DNA of 64,000 nt, from positions 102,205,937 to 102,269,936 of the forward strand of contig NC_133665.1 in the NCBI RefSeq assembly GCF_037893015.1. The letters run 5' to 3'. Shown here piece after piece: positions 10,540 to 21,013 of this stretch (the first letter of the stretch is position 1; each line of letters opens with the position of its first letter). The stretch is from Macrotis lagotis. Lineage: Eukaryota > Chordata > Mammalia > Peramelemorphia > Peramelidae. Made by a program: the position numbers and the translations under genes. Below the pieces are notes generated by a model, which saw nothing but the letters and a program-made list of their open reading frames with translations, had not been told where the DNA came from and made no database searches.

Positions 10540-11595
10540 TTGTGTGGGTAGAACTGAGTTGGTCTGTTTGAGTCTCTGTGAGTTAGATCCATGTAAGCTT
10601 GGATCTCATGTGTCACTTGGCACCGTTGTCTCCGTATATGTAGATTCCGGTTAAGTCTCTGATCTTTGATTTTTCTGATGAAGAAGGCAAAGACGTTGGT
10701 TGGCTGGAGGGACCCGGGTGAGAAGGGCAGCCCCGCACTTCTGTCTGCTCACCCACACACATGCATGCACATTGAGGGCAAAGGGCTCTGCTGTTCCTGG
10801 CCTCTTCACCAGGAACCCTTTTCTCTAAAGGGGGAGCCGGGGATCAGGGCCAGGGAGGAGGTAGGAAACCTTCCAAGAACAGTGAGTGGGTGTACTGTTG
10901 GGAGACACCTTCGTGGAGCTGGACCAACTCTAAGGTTGGGGGAAGGGCAGGAAAGCCAACACAGGGTTTAGAATTAGAAAGGATTTTCTTACAGATCGTC
11001 TCACCCAATTCTCTTTATTTTTTAAAATGTTTCAATTATTTTTAAAACCATACTCCCTCATTCCCACCTTCAACCTCCACTAAAGAACAGCAAAAATTCA
11101 GTACATCAGCTGTGTCTGAAAATAATGGTGCTATTTGTATGGAAAAGTGGGAAGTGAACTTCACCCTGGGATCATAAAGATTTAGAAGCCCTCTGGTCCA
11201 ATCTTCACATTTAAAACAAGGAAACTGAGGTTGAGGTTGAGAGAAATGGAAATGACTTACAGAAAGTAAGAGGTAATATGTGACAAAAACAAGATTTTGA
11301 CTCATATCTTCTTGGCTCCAAGCCTGAAACTCTAGCTAGTGTATCCCCTAACTGCCTCAGTCCTCTGAATACCATCAATCCTCTGAATCCACAACAGGTC
11401 ACTGAATGGATCAGAGATCTAAAGTCTTTCAGAATTGTTTTCCTTTACATTATTATGGTCATTGCAAAAAATCTTTCTCTTGATTCTACTTGCTCCTCTC
11501 TGCATCAGTTGAAATTATTCTTCCTATTTGTCATTTGTTAAGATGTGTTAATACTTCATACCACAACCAGTTTAGCCACTCCCCAGTCAGTGAAT
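10540..11595. other. putative GJC2 intron, no feature seen
   Basis: GC-moderate unique-looking sequence with a decayed CORE-SINE fragment near 11190-11330 (minus strand). No exon supported. Confidence 0.4.
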
Positions 11596-11825
11596 ACTCA
11601 GGTGACTCAGTAGATAGAGTACTGGGCCTGAAGTTGGGAGGACCCAAGTACAAAAACAGCCTTAGGTCCCCTTACTATTTCTGTGACCTTGGGTAAGTCA
11701 GTTAGCTTCTGTCTCAGTTTCTTCAACTGGGGATAATAGTAGTAGTATTGGTGCAAGGATCAAATAAGATGATATTTATAATGCCCTTAGCATAGAGGCA
11801 TGAGTATTAATTAATGCTTATTTCT
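11596..11825 (+). mobile_element. CORE-SINE (MIR/MON1-like)
   Basis: A tRNA-like head (ggtgactcagtagatagagt) is followed by the core ctgtgaccttgggtaagtca, ggggataatagtagtagtat and atcaaataagatgatattta, the normal order for this family. Confidence 0.8.
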
Positions 11826-11889
11826 TTCCTACATATATATATGTATGCTATAATGTTTTGTTATATATGACATTTTCCTTCCCCCCCCC

Positions 11890-12040
11890 CTTTTTTAAGG
11901 TTTTTGCAAGGCAAATGGGGTTAAGTGGCTTGGCCAAGGCCACATAGCTAGACAATTATTAAGTGTCTGAGACCGGATTTGAACCCAGGTACTCCTGACT
12001 CAGGGGCTGGTGCTTTATCCACTACACCACCTAGCTGCCC
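11890..12040 (-). mobile_element. WSINE1-type SINE
   Basis: Poly(T), aaggtttttgcaaggcaaat, gttaagtggcttggccaagg, then cacctagctgccc: a full reverse-strand copy. Confidence 0.93.
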
Positions 12041-12648
12041 TTTTCCCTTTGTTTGTGCCCTTAGAGTTTGCACCTAGTAGTGGTATGCCTGAGTCAGAGT
12101 ATATACATTGAATTATATGTAAAAATAATTAATATATTTATTGTATAACATTATATATGTCATATATAATATATTTTAATGCTTAATTAATATTTAATAA
12201 GTTTTTTCTTTTCTATCTTTTGTCATTTTTGCCAATCAGATCCAACTCCATTTGAGTAAGGAGGAAACTGAGGGCCAGTTTGAGGAAACTCCTTGACCAC
12301 TGTTTATGGACTGGCAGAGTCAGTATTTGAACCCAGATTTTCTAGTTTTAAATCTAGCTCCCAGTCATGCAGGGTCTGTTCTCCCTTATCTCTTTCTTCT
12401 CCCTACCTTCAGAGGCAGGAAGAAAGAGAATTCTGCTGTGACTTGGAGGTAAATGAGGTCCAGGATGAAGAATATCTAAGTTCTTTCAGTGGTGAGGCCT
12501 TTGAGGAGTCTCAGGAGTCTTGTCCTCAGCCTCCCAACTAGACAGTTCATGACCCCAACTCTCCCAGTAGTAGATTTGATGTTTCTATCTGCTGAGGATC
12601 ATAACTCACAAGTCAAGGCTCCTTAGCCTCTTGCCACTAAGCCTCTAC
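12041..12648. other. putative GJC2 intron, no feature seen
   Basis: AT-rich TATAT-type sequence at 12100-12210, then a decayed CORE-SINE tail near 12215-12420. An 82-codon open frame at 12293-12541 has no similarity I recognise and overlaps that tail. Confidence 0.4.
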
Positions 12649-12661
12649 CCTGATTCTTTCT

Positions 12662-12801
12662 TTCTTTTTTGTTTTTAAGGTTTTTGCAAGGCAGTGAGGT
12701 CAAGTGGCCTGCCCAAGGCCACACTGCTAGGTAATTATTGTCTGAGGCCAGATTTGAACTCAGGTACATTGACTCCAGGGTCGGTGCTCTAGCTGCCCAA
12801 T
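12662..12801 (-). mobile_element. WSINE1-type SINE with small deletions
   Basis: Reverse-strand SINE missing parts of the body (aattattgtctgagg) and of the head. Flanked by a perfect 13-bp duplication CCTGATTCTTTCT at 12649-12661 and 12802-12814. Confidence 0.92.
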
Positions 12802-13257
12802 CCTGATTCTTTCTAACCCTTGTAACTCTTAATTCCCTACCTGGGCCCTCAAAAAGACAGGAAGGTCTACAATACCCTCCTTAGCCCCAGTTTCCAGTAT
12901 TCCCAAAGAGAGAAGGTGGCTGGTGGATAGGCATCCAGGAGAAACTTATGACTCTCTAAGGGTTCAGAAGGGGTGTAGAGAGAGTTCTGATGCTTTTGGA
13001 CCTCCCAAGTTTGGAAGGGGAGTTAGAGTAAAGCAAGGATGGGGGAAGAAGGGGAGCCTGGAGCCACCTTGAGGGTGGGGTGGAGTTGGAGTCCAGGGAA
13101 AGGAGAGATGGACAAGGGGAGGAAGCAGGAGTTAAAGTTGGAGTTTAGGAAGGATGGAAGGCAAAGGGTGCCTTCCCTGAGAGACAGAGAGGACTCCAGG
13201 GAGCCTGGTGTTCTGGGATGGAGGAAGGACAGAGTCAACTGAAAAAAAAAGTGTGAA

Positions 13258-13372
13258 TGGGGGTGGCTAGGTGGCACCCTGGAGTCAAGAGGACCTGACT
13301 TCAACTCTGGATTCAGGCACTTGATAATTAGCTAGTTGTGTGGACCCCACTGCCTTGCAAAAAAGAAAAAGA
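13258..13372 (+). mobile_element. WSINE1-type SINE, internally deleted (first of a tandem pair)
   Basis: The head ggtggctaggtggcaccctg joins directly to ggagtcaagaggacctgac, so part of the tRNA-like region is missing. The 3' part is also shortened (gttgtgtggaccccactgcc). Its A-rich tail is followed at once by a second SINE. Confidence 0.85.
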
Positions 13373-13377
13373 AAAAA

Positions 13378-13532
13378 GAGGGCAACTAGGTGGCACAGTG
13401 GATAGAGCACCAGCCCTGGAGTCAGGAGTACCTGGGTTCAAATCTGGCCTCAGACACTTAATATTAGCTAGCTGTGTGGCCTTGGGCAAGCCACTCAACC
13501 CCAAAACCTTGCAAAAATCTAAAAAAAAGCGT
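13378..13532 (+). mobile_element. WSINE1-type SINE (second of a tandem pair)
   Basis: Nearly complete copy from ggcaactaggtggcacagtg to the A-rich tail. The sequence AAAAAGYGTGAA before the first SINE (13242-13256) and after the second (13522-13536) suggests the pair shares one outer duplication. Confidence 0.88.
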
Positions 13533-13689
13533 GAAGGGATGTCAAAACAAGTCGGGGAGTATTTAGAAAGTATTTCAGCAGATTATATAAATAATGCTAT
13601 TCATAAGAAATGCTATAATAAAATCCCACTGATGGTTTGTAAGGTGCTTCACTCATGATGACCTTGTCAAGTAGACTGGGCAGATTTTA

Positions 13690-13985
13690 TCACCCCCATT
13701 TTACAGAAGAGAGGAGTGAGGCCCATTTTACAGATGAATGAGTCCCATTTTGCAGAAGAGTGATCCCCGTTTTACAGAGGAGTGAGCCCCATTTTGCAGA
13801 AGGATGAGCCCCAATTTACAGAGGAGTGTGCCCCATTTTGCAGAGGAGTGCACCCCATTTTGCAGAGGAGTGCACCCCGTTTTAGAGGAGTGAGCCCCAT
13901 TTTGCAGAAGGGTGAGCCCAATTTTACAGAAGAGTGAGCCCCGTTTTACAGAGGAGTGCGCCCCGTTTTGCAGAGGAGTGCGCCT
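13690..13985. repeat. 22-bp minisatellite before GJC2 coding exon
   Basis: About 13 tandem units of roughly gagccccattttgcagagga + gt, differing at a few positions (ttttacag or ttttgcag; ccccg or cccca). The unit looks like the common CORE-SINE phrase cccattttacagatgagg, which probably seeded the array. The array ends about 200 bases before the splice acceptor, with the G4C2 array between. Confidence 0.9.
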
Positions 13986-14059
13986 CAGGGCCATGGGGGG
14001 GCTCGGCCCCTTGGCGCAGCCTGCACTGCCGGGGTGCCCGCGGTGCGGTGCGTGCGGGG

Positions 14060-14124
14060 GGGGCCGGGGCCGGGGCCGGGGCCGGGGCCGGGGCCGGGGC
14101 CGGGGCCGGGGCCGGGCCGGGGCC
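14060..14124 (+). repeat. GGGGCC hexanucleotide array
   Basis: Nine perfect GGGGCC units at 14060-14113, one GGGCC (14114-14118), then one more GGGGCC (14119-14124), preceded by extra Gs. It ends 39 bases before the AG of the GJC2 coding exon. Same repeat unit as the human C9orf72 expansion. Confidence 0.97.
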
Positions 14125-14163
14125 GGCTCGCTCTCACACCCCTCTGCCGCCTCCCGCCCGCAG

Positions 14164-14184
14164 GTCCTGATCTGATCCGCCCTT
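14164..14184 (+). promoter_or_regulatory. GJC2: GJC2 5' UTR end and splice acceptor
   Basis: The run ctctgccgcctcccgcccgcag ends at 14163 and supplies a pyrimidine-rich acceptor. Only 21 untranslated bases then precede the ATG. The pyrimidine tract is short because the G4C2 array sits close upstream. Confidence 0.8.
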
Positions 14185-14567
14185 ATGCCCAACATGAGCT
14201 GGAGCTTCCTGACCCGGCTGCTGGAGGAGATCCACAACCACTCGACCTTCGTGGGCAAGGTGTGGCTGACGGTGCTGATCGTGTTCCGCATCGTGCTGAC
14301 GGCGGTGGGCGGCGAGGCCATCTACTCGGACGAGCAGAGCAAGTTCGCCTGCAACACGCGCCAGCCGGGCTGCGACAACGTCTGCTACGACGCCTTCGCG
14401 CCGCTGTCGCACGTGCGCTTCTGGGTCTTCCAGATCGTCGTCATCTCCACGCCCTCCGTCCTCTACCTGGGCTACGCCATCCACCGGCTGGCCCGGGCCT
14501 CCGAGGCCGAGCGGCGCCGCGCGCGACGCTGGCGGCCGGGCCGGGGGCGCCCGGCCGCCACGAGGAG

Positions 14568-14600
<33 letters not shown>

Positions 14601-15468
14601 CCGGCCCGGCTGGCCTGAAGAGGAGGAGCCCATGATGGGCCTGGCGGGCGCCGAGGACGAGGAGGAGGACGAGGAGCCGGAGGAGGAGGAGGAGGAGGAG
14701 GAGAAGCGCGCGGAGAAGGCGCGGCCCGGCCGCAAGCACGACGGGCGGCGCCGGATCCGGCAGGAGGGGCTGATGAGGCTGTACGTGCTGCAGCTGCTGG
14801 CCCGAGCCTCCCTGGAGCTGGGCTTCCTCGTGGGCCAGTACCTGCTCTACGGCTTCGAGGTGCGGCCCTTCTTCCGCTGCAGCCGGGAGCCCTGCCCGCA
14901 CACGGTGGACTGCTTCGTGTCGCGGCCCACCGAGAAGACCGTCTTCCTCCTGGTCATGTACGTGGTCAGCTGCCTCTGCCTGCTGCTCAACCTCTGCGAG
15001 ATGGCCCACCTGGGCCTGGGCGGCCTGCGGGACGCCGTGCGCAGCCGGGCCGTTCGGGGCGCCCCGCCGCGCCCCCACCCGCCGCCGCCGCCGCCGCCGC
15101 AGCTGCCCCGCGCCTACCCGGACCCGGGCGGCGCCGCCTGCCCTCCCGAGTACAACCTGGTGGTCCGGGCCCAGAGGCCGCCGGGGGCGCTCCCGCTGCA
15201 GGGGGCCCTGCCGCTGGAGGGGCGCCCGCCTGCCTTCCGAGGGAGCCTGGGCGCCGGCCCCCGGGACCCGGTCCCCGGGCTGGTCCCGGCCTACGCCGCC
15301 CAGGCCGCCGCGGCCCCGCCGTCCAGGCCCGACAGCCCGGCCTCGGGGGGCACGGTGGTGGAGCAGAACCACGCGGCCCAGGGCCAGCTCATGGCCAAGG
15401 CCAAAGGCAACTCGGAGAAAGGCAGCAGCGTGAGCAGCAAGGAGGGCAAGACGTCCGTGTGGATATGA
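14185..15468 (+). CDS. GJC2: gap junction gamma-2 protein (connexin-47), complete coding exon
   Basis: Connexin-47 forms gap-junction channels between oligodendrocytes and astrocytes; six subunits make a hemichannel in the plasma membrane. The 427-residue frame lies in one exon (acceptor ...cccgcag at 14163), as usual for connexins. Visible: N-terminal [20 protein letters not shown]; membrane segments near 23-42, 78-98, 200-222 and 253-272; extracellular loop 1 cysteines C56-X6-C63-X3-C67 in [12 protein letters not shown]; loop 2 C232-X4-C237-X5-C243; C-terminal [11 protein letters not shown], a PDZ-ligand end known to bind ZO-1. The cytoplasmic loop (about 105-195) holds 11 prolines (129-139) and an acidic Glu run (157-173); a second proline run lies near 297-306. 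Start chosen by match to MTNMSWSFL of human GJC2; human protein is 439 residues. No stops or frame breaks. The exon is very GC-rich. Identification is near certain from conserved transmembrane and loop sequence. Confidence 0.98.
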
Positions 15469-17074
15469 AAGACCCCGGGGGGCCGAGAGCCGACCCCGGC
15501 CCTCCCCCCAGACCGGCCCCAGAGGCACCTGAAACTCGACCCCAAGCTGGGACCTGGTTTTAGAAGCCAGAAGACCATCAAGGAGAAGGGAGGAAATGCG
15601 GTGCTGCCGAGAGAGCATTGGTCTTGGGGGCACATTTGAGTTTGAAGATTGGTTATCACTCTCACCAGCCGGGTGGTCCCTCTTCTGAGCCTCAATCTCC
15701 TCTATACAATGAGAGAGATGGACTCGCTTCGGTGACTCTGTGATTTAAACCATGTTGGGTGGCCATTCCCTTCTTTAGGCGTTGGGGTCGGAGAAGGTGA
15801 GGAATACCAAGAGCCTCCGAGGGGAGGCAATGGAGTTTAATTAGAAGGCTTATTATTATTTCATTTTCTTTCAGAAGATGTACCTTTTCTAAACATAACA
15901 ACGGAAGCCCTTTGAGATGCGATATGATCTAGCACTTCTATCCAGTGAGTGGAAAGAAGAGCTGGTCTCTGAGGTCTCTTTGGGGTCTTGTCTTCTTTAA
16001 TTCTATATGTCATCTGTCCTGTGGGGGAAAGGAAGTGGAAGAGATTCTGGGGCTAAGAACCTACCAGGAAGACCTTTAGGCCAGATCTCAAAGGCTATTA
16101 ATGAGGGAGCCTAAGTTTGGAAATGGGAATGATGCCTCTAAGACACTGTGGTATAGTGAAAAGCACAGTACTTTTGGAGGCAGGAGATTTGGTTTTAAAA
16201 TCTCTAAAATCCCTTCTGGTTCAACATCATGGAATTCTATGGTGGGGGTGGGGGGTGGGGAAAGAACCATTTGGATCCTGGGATTCAGCAATAACACCAT
16301 CATCTTCCGATTTTCCTTGTGGCAAGAGATGAAGTAGAAGATCATCCCCAGTACCAGCAATATATCCCAGGTTATTATCTCTCTGTCCCTGGTTTTGTCT
16401 CTTCCTGGCTATTAAGTTGACTGTGATCAGGAGAGGCAGACATGTTTTCTTCTTTACCTGAGCCAGACAACTAAAAAGATAAAGAATCCTTTCATTTCCC
16501 CTCTCCTCCTGAAAAGAACCATAGAATGTACCCCAAAATCAAATATAAATGATTGATTTATGTGGTAGCGATGAATTGCTTTAGGACTTTTGGTGCCATC
16601 CTTCCATTGGGCAGCTAATTGATCATTGACCTTATCTATTCACCATTTCACCATGTGTTTGTACGTCTCATTGCCTATCCCTAGTTCCATTAATTGTGCA
16701 AGGTAATTCCTGCCTTGACTAGCATATATTAGAGGATTGTCTAAGCATGAGAAGCCCTGGGGAAGAAATTACAAGGGTCCTGTATCTGGGAAGGAGTCAT
16801 CCTTTCCCTGTCCTCTTCCCCATTCCCTTTCAAAGCACCAAGATACCTCAAGTGCCATCACTTTTTGGGGAGACTAAAATTCACTATGGTCTTCCAACTC
16901 CCATTCCTATTGTGGTCCAGTGGACAAGAATTGGAGAGTATGGATAAGACCTTCCTTGTTCTCTTTCCTGCTTCCTCTGGGATCCCAGCAGGAGTTAAGG
17001 TCCAGGCAGGGGAAGAGAGCAAGGGAACATGTGTCAAAGAGTAGGAAATTAAAATGGTTATGAGAAGATGACTT

Positions 17075-17226
17075 TTTTTTTTAGGTTTTTATAAGGCAAA
17101 TGGGGTTAAGTGGCTTGCCCAAGGCCACATAGCTAGGTAATTATTAAGTGTCTGAGACTGGATTTGAACCCAGGTACTCCTGACTCCAAGGTCGGTGCTT
17201 TATCTACTGTACCACCTAGCTGCCCC
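17075..17226 (-). mobile_element. WSINE1-type SINE, full length
   Basis: Complete reverse-strand copy with a perfect 14-bp duplication TGAGAAGATGACTT at 17061-17074 and 17227-17240. Confidence 0.97.
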
Positions 17227-18576
17227 TGAGAAGATGACTTCTAAAGATCCTGAGGAGTTCAGCAGCAACTGCAACAACTCTTGTTTTTAGAGTCCATGTA
17301 GCTGAGACATAAAGCCAAAGCAATGATCACAGTGCCTCTTTCCAGGGCCAGCCCTATAAACAGACAGGAGAGAGAGGTGCCTGCACAATTTAATTTGAAG
17401 GGAATTCCCTCTATCTGCCACAGTACCTGAAATTCCACTATTATCACTTTATTCCCTTGAAGGCTCCCTAGTTTTCTGGAAGCTACTGTTGTGGGGGTCT
17501 AACCCTTTCCATCACTCCTACATATGAGGTAGCCTGAAATATCCCCAGCTGACCCATTTACACTTTGCCCAATCTTGTAGGATTCCTGCTTCAAGGGCAA
17601 ATTACCTGGTTTATAGGTGGGAGGAGATGGCAGAGTAGCCAAGATGGAAGAAGGGGGGAAAGGACTTTAGATTTATTAGGACTAACCTGTTTTGACCTTT
17701 GCCTACTCCCTGTTCTAGCCTCTGCTGACTTGTTTTGGTATTAACTGAGGCAAGACAAGTCACTAGAGAAAGGGAAGTCAGTTGCTAATCTACTTGTTTG
17801 TATTATTTGTATGGTAGAATGGAGAAAACAGAGGACCAGAAGTAAGACCATATAGGACTCCCCTCTAGTTTTCTCTTATGCTGGGGTACATCAGCCATCC
17901 CACACTTAACAATATCCAGTCTGGTTGAGGGTGCCAAACCCCAGAAGCACAATGTAACTAGCATGGCACAACTGGAAGGAATGTAAGAGCAAATAACAAT
18001 GTCAGAGCTGGAGGGGACCTTAGAGAGATCCTTTTACCAAGGAAGAAACTGAGACCCAGTGAGGGCAGTGACTTACCCTAAAATCCAGGGTCCTGTCCTG
18101 GCACCACAATCTGATTTCTCAGTTGCCAGGCCAATATCTTTGAGTTCCAAGTATTTTTCCAGGTCATTCATACTCTTAGACAAGACCCACAAAATTGGGT
18201 TTGTGGAATGGAGGGATGAGGTGGAGTTACAGAGTAGTATCCCCTCGTTTAAGACCCTGCTGTGTTCATTGTGGACACCTTTGATTTTTCTTTTCCCTGA
18301 GACCATTGACTTTCCATCCCCCTGAGAAATACTTGAAATCTTGGTAAGCATTAGGGCCAGCCGATGGGCTAGCCACCAAGTTCTGTTTCTGCTCCTGAAC
18401 TAACTCACCTTTTCATCTGGGACTGTCAGCAAAGGGCTGAGAAACCTGCTTCTAAGGGTAGGAGAAGCAGGGGCAGGGAGCCATGGGGCTCCTCCCTTTT
18501 TTCCTTTCTCCCCATGCCATCACCCAGCAAGCCCTGCTTCACCATGGAGATGCAGGTTCCAATACTAATAGAATGA

Positions 18577-18591
18577 AATAAATAAAATAAA
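18577..18591 (+). terminator. candidate polyadenylation signal cluster
   Basis: Overlapping AATAAA hexamers followed within 30-50 bases by GT-rich sequence. The nearest upstream + strand gene is GJC2. Assignment to it is inference. Confidence 0.4.
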
Positions 18592-18619
18592 ACTTGACTT
18601 TTGTTTACATCTTCTGTGT

Positions 18620-20690
18620 GTGACTATCAAGTGTTTCATTTTTTTTTTCAATCAGTAAAACTTTGCTTACCTCCAATTTGCCCAGGTCCAAACTAGACTT
18701 TATGTTCAAGACTTGACAGGGAAAGAAGACACAATAACTGTCCTTTTATGTTCACAGTCTAGTGGAGGAATCAACATATCCATGAATCAAAAGATGGAAT
18801 AAAGCCAAGTAATACTAAATTGTGTGGTTCACTAGCTCACTCATTTATTCATTCATTCCCTCCTTCACTGTCCTTCAGTTATACATCCATTCAGCATTAC
18901 TGAGCCCCATGTTTAGAGCTCAATGTCTTTATAATTGAAAAGATATGAAGATATCTAATCTTCATTAAAGAACACATGGCCTCTTGCCCATGGAAGTCAT
19001 TAACTAAGGGAATGTGATAAAAAAGTAACCTATATGAAAAAAATTCTAGACAAAAACATTTGTAAAAATTTTATTAAGAATATTGAAATACAAACTGGGA
19101 ACAAACTTGGGGGATGGCTTAATCAATTTTGGCATATAGCAAGGCAATGGAATATTTTTATGTTACAAAAAAATCCAACGTCAACTATATGGCTTTTAAG
19201 ATCCCATCTAATTCTGAAATTCCCTGACTCTGAAACATTAAACCATGTGAAAACATTTTATAAAGTGATGCATAGAAAGAAAGTATTTGAACAAAATATA
19301 CTTTGACCATAACCATACTAAAAATAACAATAAAACGTCCTCAATCCCTTTGTGGTGGGCAGAGTATTGATGGGGGAAATGAGAGTGGAGGTTCATCTCT
19401 CCCAAAACTTCCTTAATAATTTTATTCCCCTGAAATTAAAAAGTTACCCAGGAAACTCTGGTTCTTCAGTCATCTCACTCACTGAACAATGTTCCAGATT
19501 AATTTTCCTTAGAGACTGTGTGAGATCTTAATTATAAAGATCCTTCCTACTTCAACAAAGATTGGTCAAAAGAAACAATTGGTGGAATGTATTTAGCCTG
19601 GAAAAGAAAAGACATCATCATTGCCTTCAAATACTTGAAGGGATGTGATATAGAAGAGGCATTACACTTGTTTCCTTATTGGACTCTAAGCTCTAAGGTA
19701 GGTACAGTCTTTTACTTTTTTTTTTGTATCCCTAGCATGTTTATTACAAGGATCTTGGTTTTCCTTTTTTTTATTCTTTCTCAATGAATTAGGAGTAATG
19801 GGAGGAAGAAAAATGTTTGTTAATTGAAAAAGAATAAGTAGATCAATAAAAAGGAAAAAAAAAGCAATCAAGAATGAACTCAAAGCAAGAAAGTTCTTTT
19901 GGTTATCTGTCCTTTATAATCAAACTGTGATCTCCACTAAAGTCTTCCTCTAGTGCCTCCTTGTGGTGCAGAGGTGACCCTGGATTCTTAAAGGCTATAC
20001 TTACTAAGTGCCAGCAAGCTCTGACTGGTTCAGTCAAGTTGGGTAGCTTCTAATAGAATCCTTACAGTATTTTGGCGGGTAGTAATAGGGCTGTGATCTA
20101 TGGTCCTGTGATCAGTCTGACTAAATTCAAACAGGTTTGGCCTGCTGGAGATTTATATTAAACACAAGAAGTATCAAAACATAGATCATTATAATTGGAT
20201 TTTATTGGGGATTTTAATTCTTATTGTTCATTATAGGAACATTTGTGCTTGTTCAGAGAATTATTAAGTTTCCAGATTTTTAAAAAAGAAAAAAAAAGAA
20301 GAAACATTCCAGGCATAAATGTACTCCCCATCTTCCTCCTAACCCCCACTTCTTATCCTCTGACTTTGTTTAGTTATGTCCTCCAGTGGTACAATGGGTC
20401 ATTAAGGTGTCAGAGCTCAATAGAGGTCAGGAAAGTTTATCCTCTCTAGGGGAATACTGACACAGCCTGGCAGACCTGAACTGGCTCCCTTCTTCCTCCC
20501 TTTTGGACAAAGGATAGAGGAAGAAAAGATCAAAACAGGAGAAGAATCATTTCCTTCTAAAGCTTTATACCCTTCTATGGCCATGGACTGCATTCTTACC
20601 CTGGTCATAAACTGATCCCTAAATCCTGCTTACTGAGGTATTCGAGATCACTCATACCAGTACCTTCAAGACTGAGTGTGAGGGTGGATA
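18620..20690. other. intergenic; no gene seen
   Basis: AT-rich sequence with decayed interspersed repeats (about 18690-18910 and a repeat tail near 19670-19750). No open frame with recognised similarity. Confidence 0.4.
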
Positions 20691-20849
20691 GGTGGTGCAG
20701 TGGATAAAGCACCGGCCCTGGAGTCAGGAGTACCTGGGTTCAAATCTGGTCTCAGACACTTAATAATTACCTAGCTGTGTGGCCTTGGGCAAGCCACTTA
20801 ACCCCATTTGCCTTACAAAAAACCTAAAAACAAAATAAAAATAAAAACA
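20691..20849 (+). mobile_element. WSINE1-type SINE, 'ataaagcaccggccctgg' subfamily
   Basis: Full-length copy with long A-rich tail. It shares the variants gataaagcaccggccctgg and ttcaaatctggtctcagaca with the copies at 33549 and 43270, pointing to one source subfamily. It directly precedes another SINE. Confidence 0.95.
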
Positions 20850-20858
20850 CTAGAGAGT

Positions 20859-21013
20859 GGGGCGACTAGATGGTACAGTGAATAGCGCACTGGCCTTGCA
20901 GTCAGGAGTACCTGAGTTCAAATCGGACCTCAGACACTTAATAATTACCTAGCCATGTGGCCTTGGGCAAGCCATTTAACCCCATTGCCTAGCAAAAAAA
21001 AAAAAAAAAAAAG
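20859..21013 (+). mobile_element. WSINE1-type SINE, 'gcactggccttg' subfamily
   Basis: Full-length copy of the other subfamily (actggccttgcagtca, ttcaaatcggacctcagaca), ending in about 19 A's. It sits head-to-tail behind the copy at 20691-20849. Confidence 0.95.

Larger units (their letters stand above)
15469..18600 (+). other. probable GJC2 3' UTR and downstream sequence
   Basis: No AATAAA is seen in the first 2.5 kb after the stop. The first strong cluster of polyadenylation hexamers is AATAAATAAAATAAA at 18577-18591, followed by T/GT-rich sequence (gacttttgtttacatcttct, tgtgtgtgac). The stretch carries one SINE (17075-17226) and no supported exon. A 3-kb 3' UTR is longer than in human, so use of a weaker upstream signal is possible. 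Confidence 0.4.

Noticed and set aside
12293-12541. 82-codon acidic + frame
   Set aside because: Overlaps a decayed CORE-SINE end and has no similarity or splice support.
13728-14321. 197-codon minus-strand frame and + frames across the minisatellite and G4C2 array
   Set aside because: They arise from repeat units and the reverse strand of GJC2. No conserved protein sequence.
14134-15633. 499-codon minus-strand frame opposite GJC2
   Set aside because: A shadow of a GC-rich coding exon; composition-driven Arg/Ala/Gly sequence without domains.
20691-21013. tRNA genes in the SINE heads
   Set aside because: The tRNA-like heads have A- and B-box-like sequence but lie in SINEs with tails and duplications; no intact tRNA cloverleaf supported.
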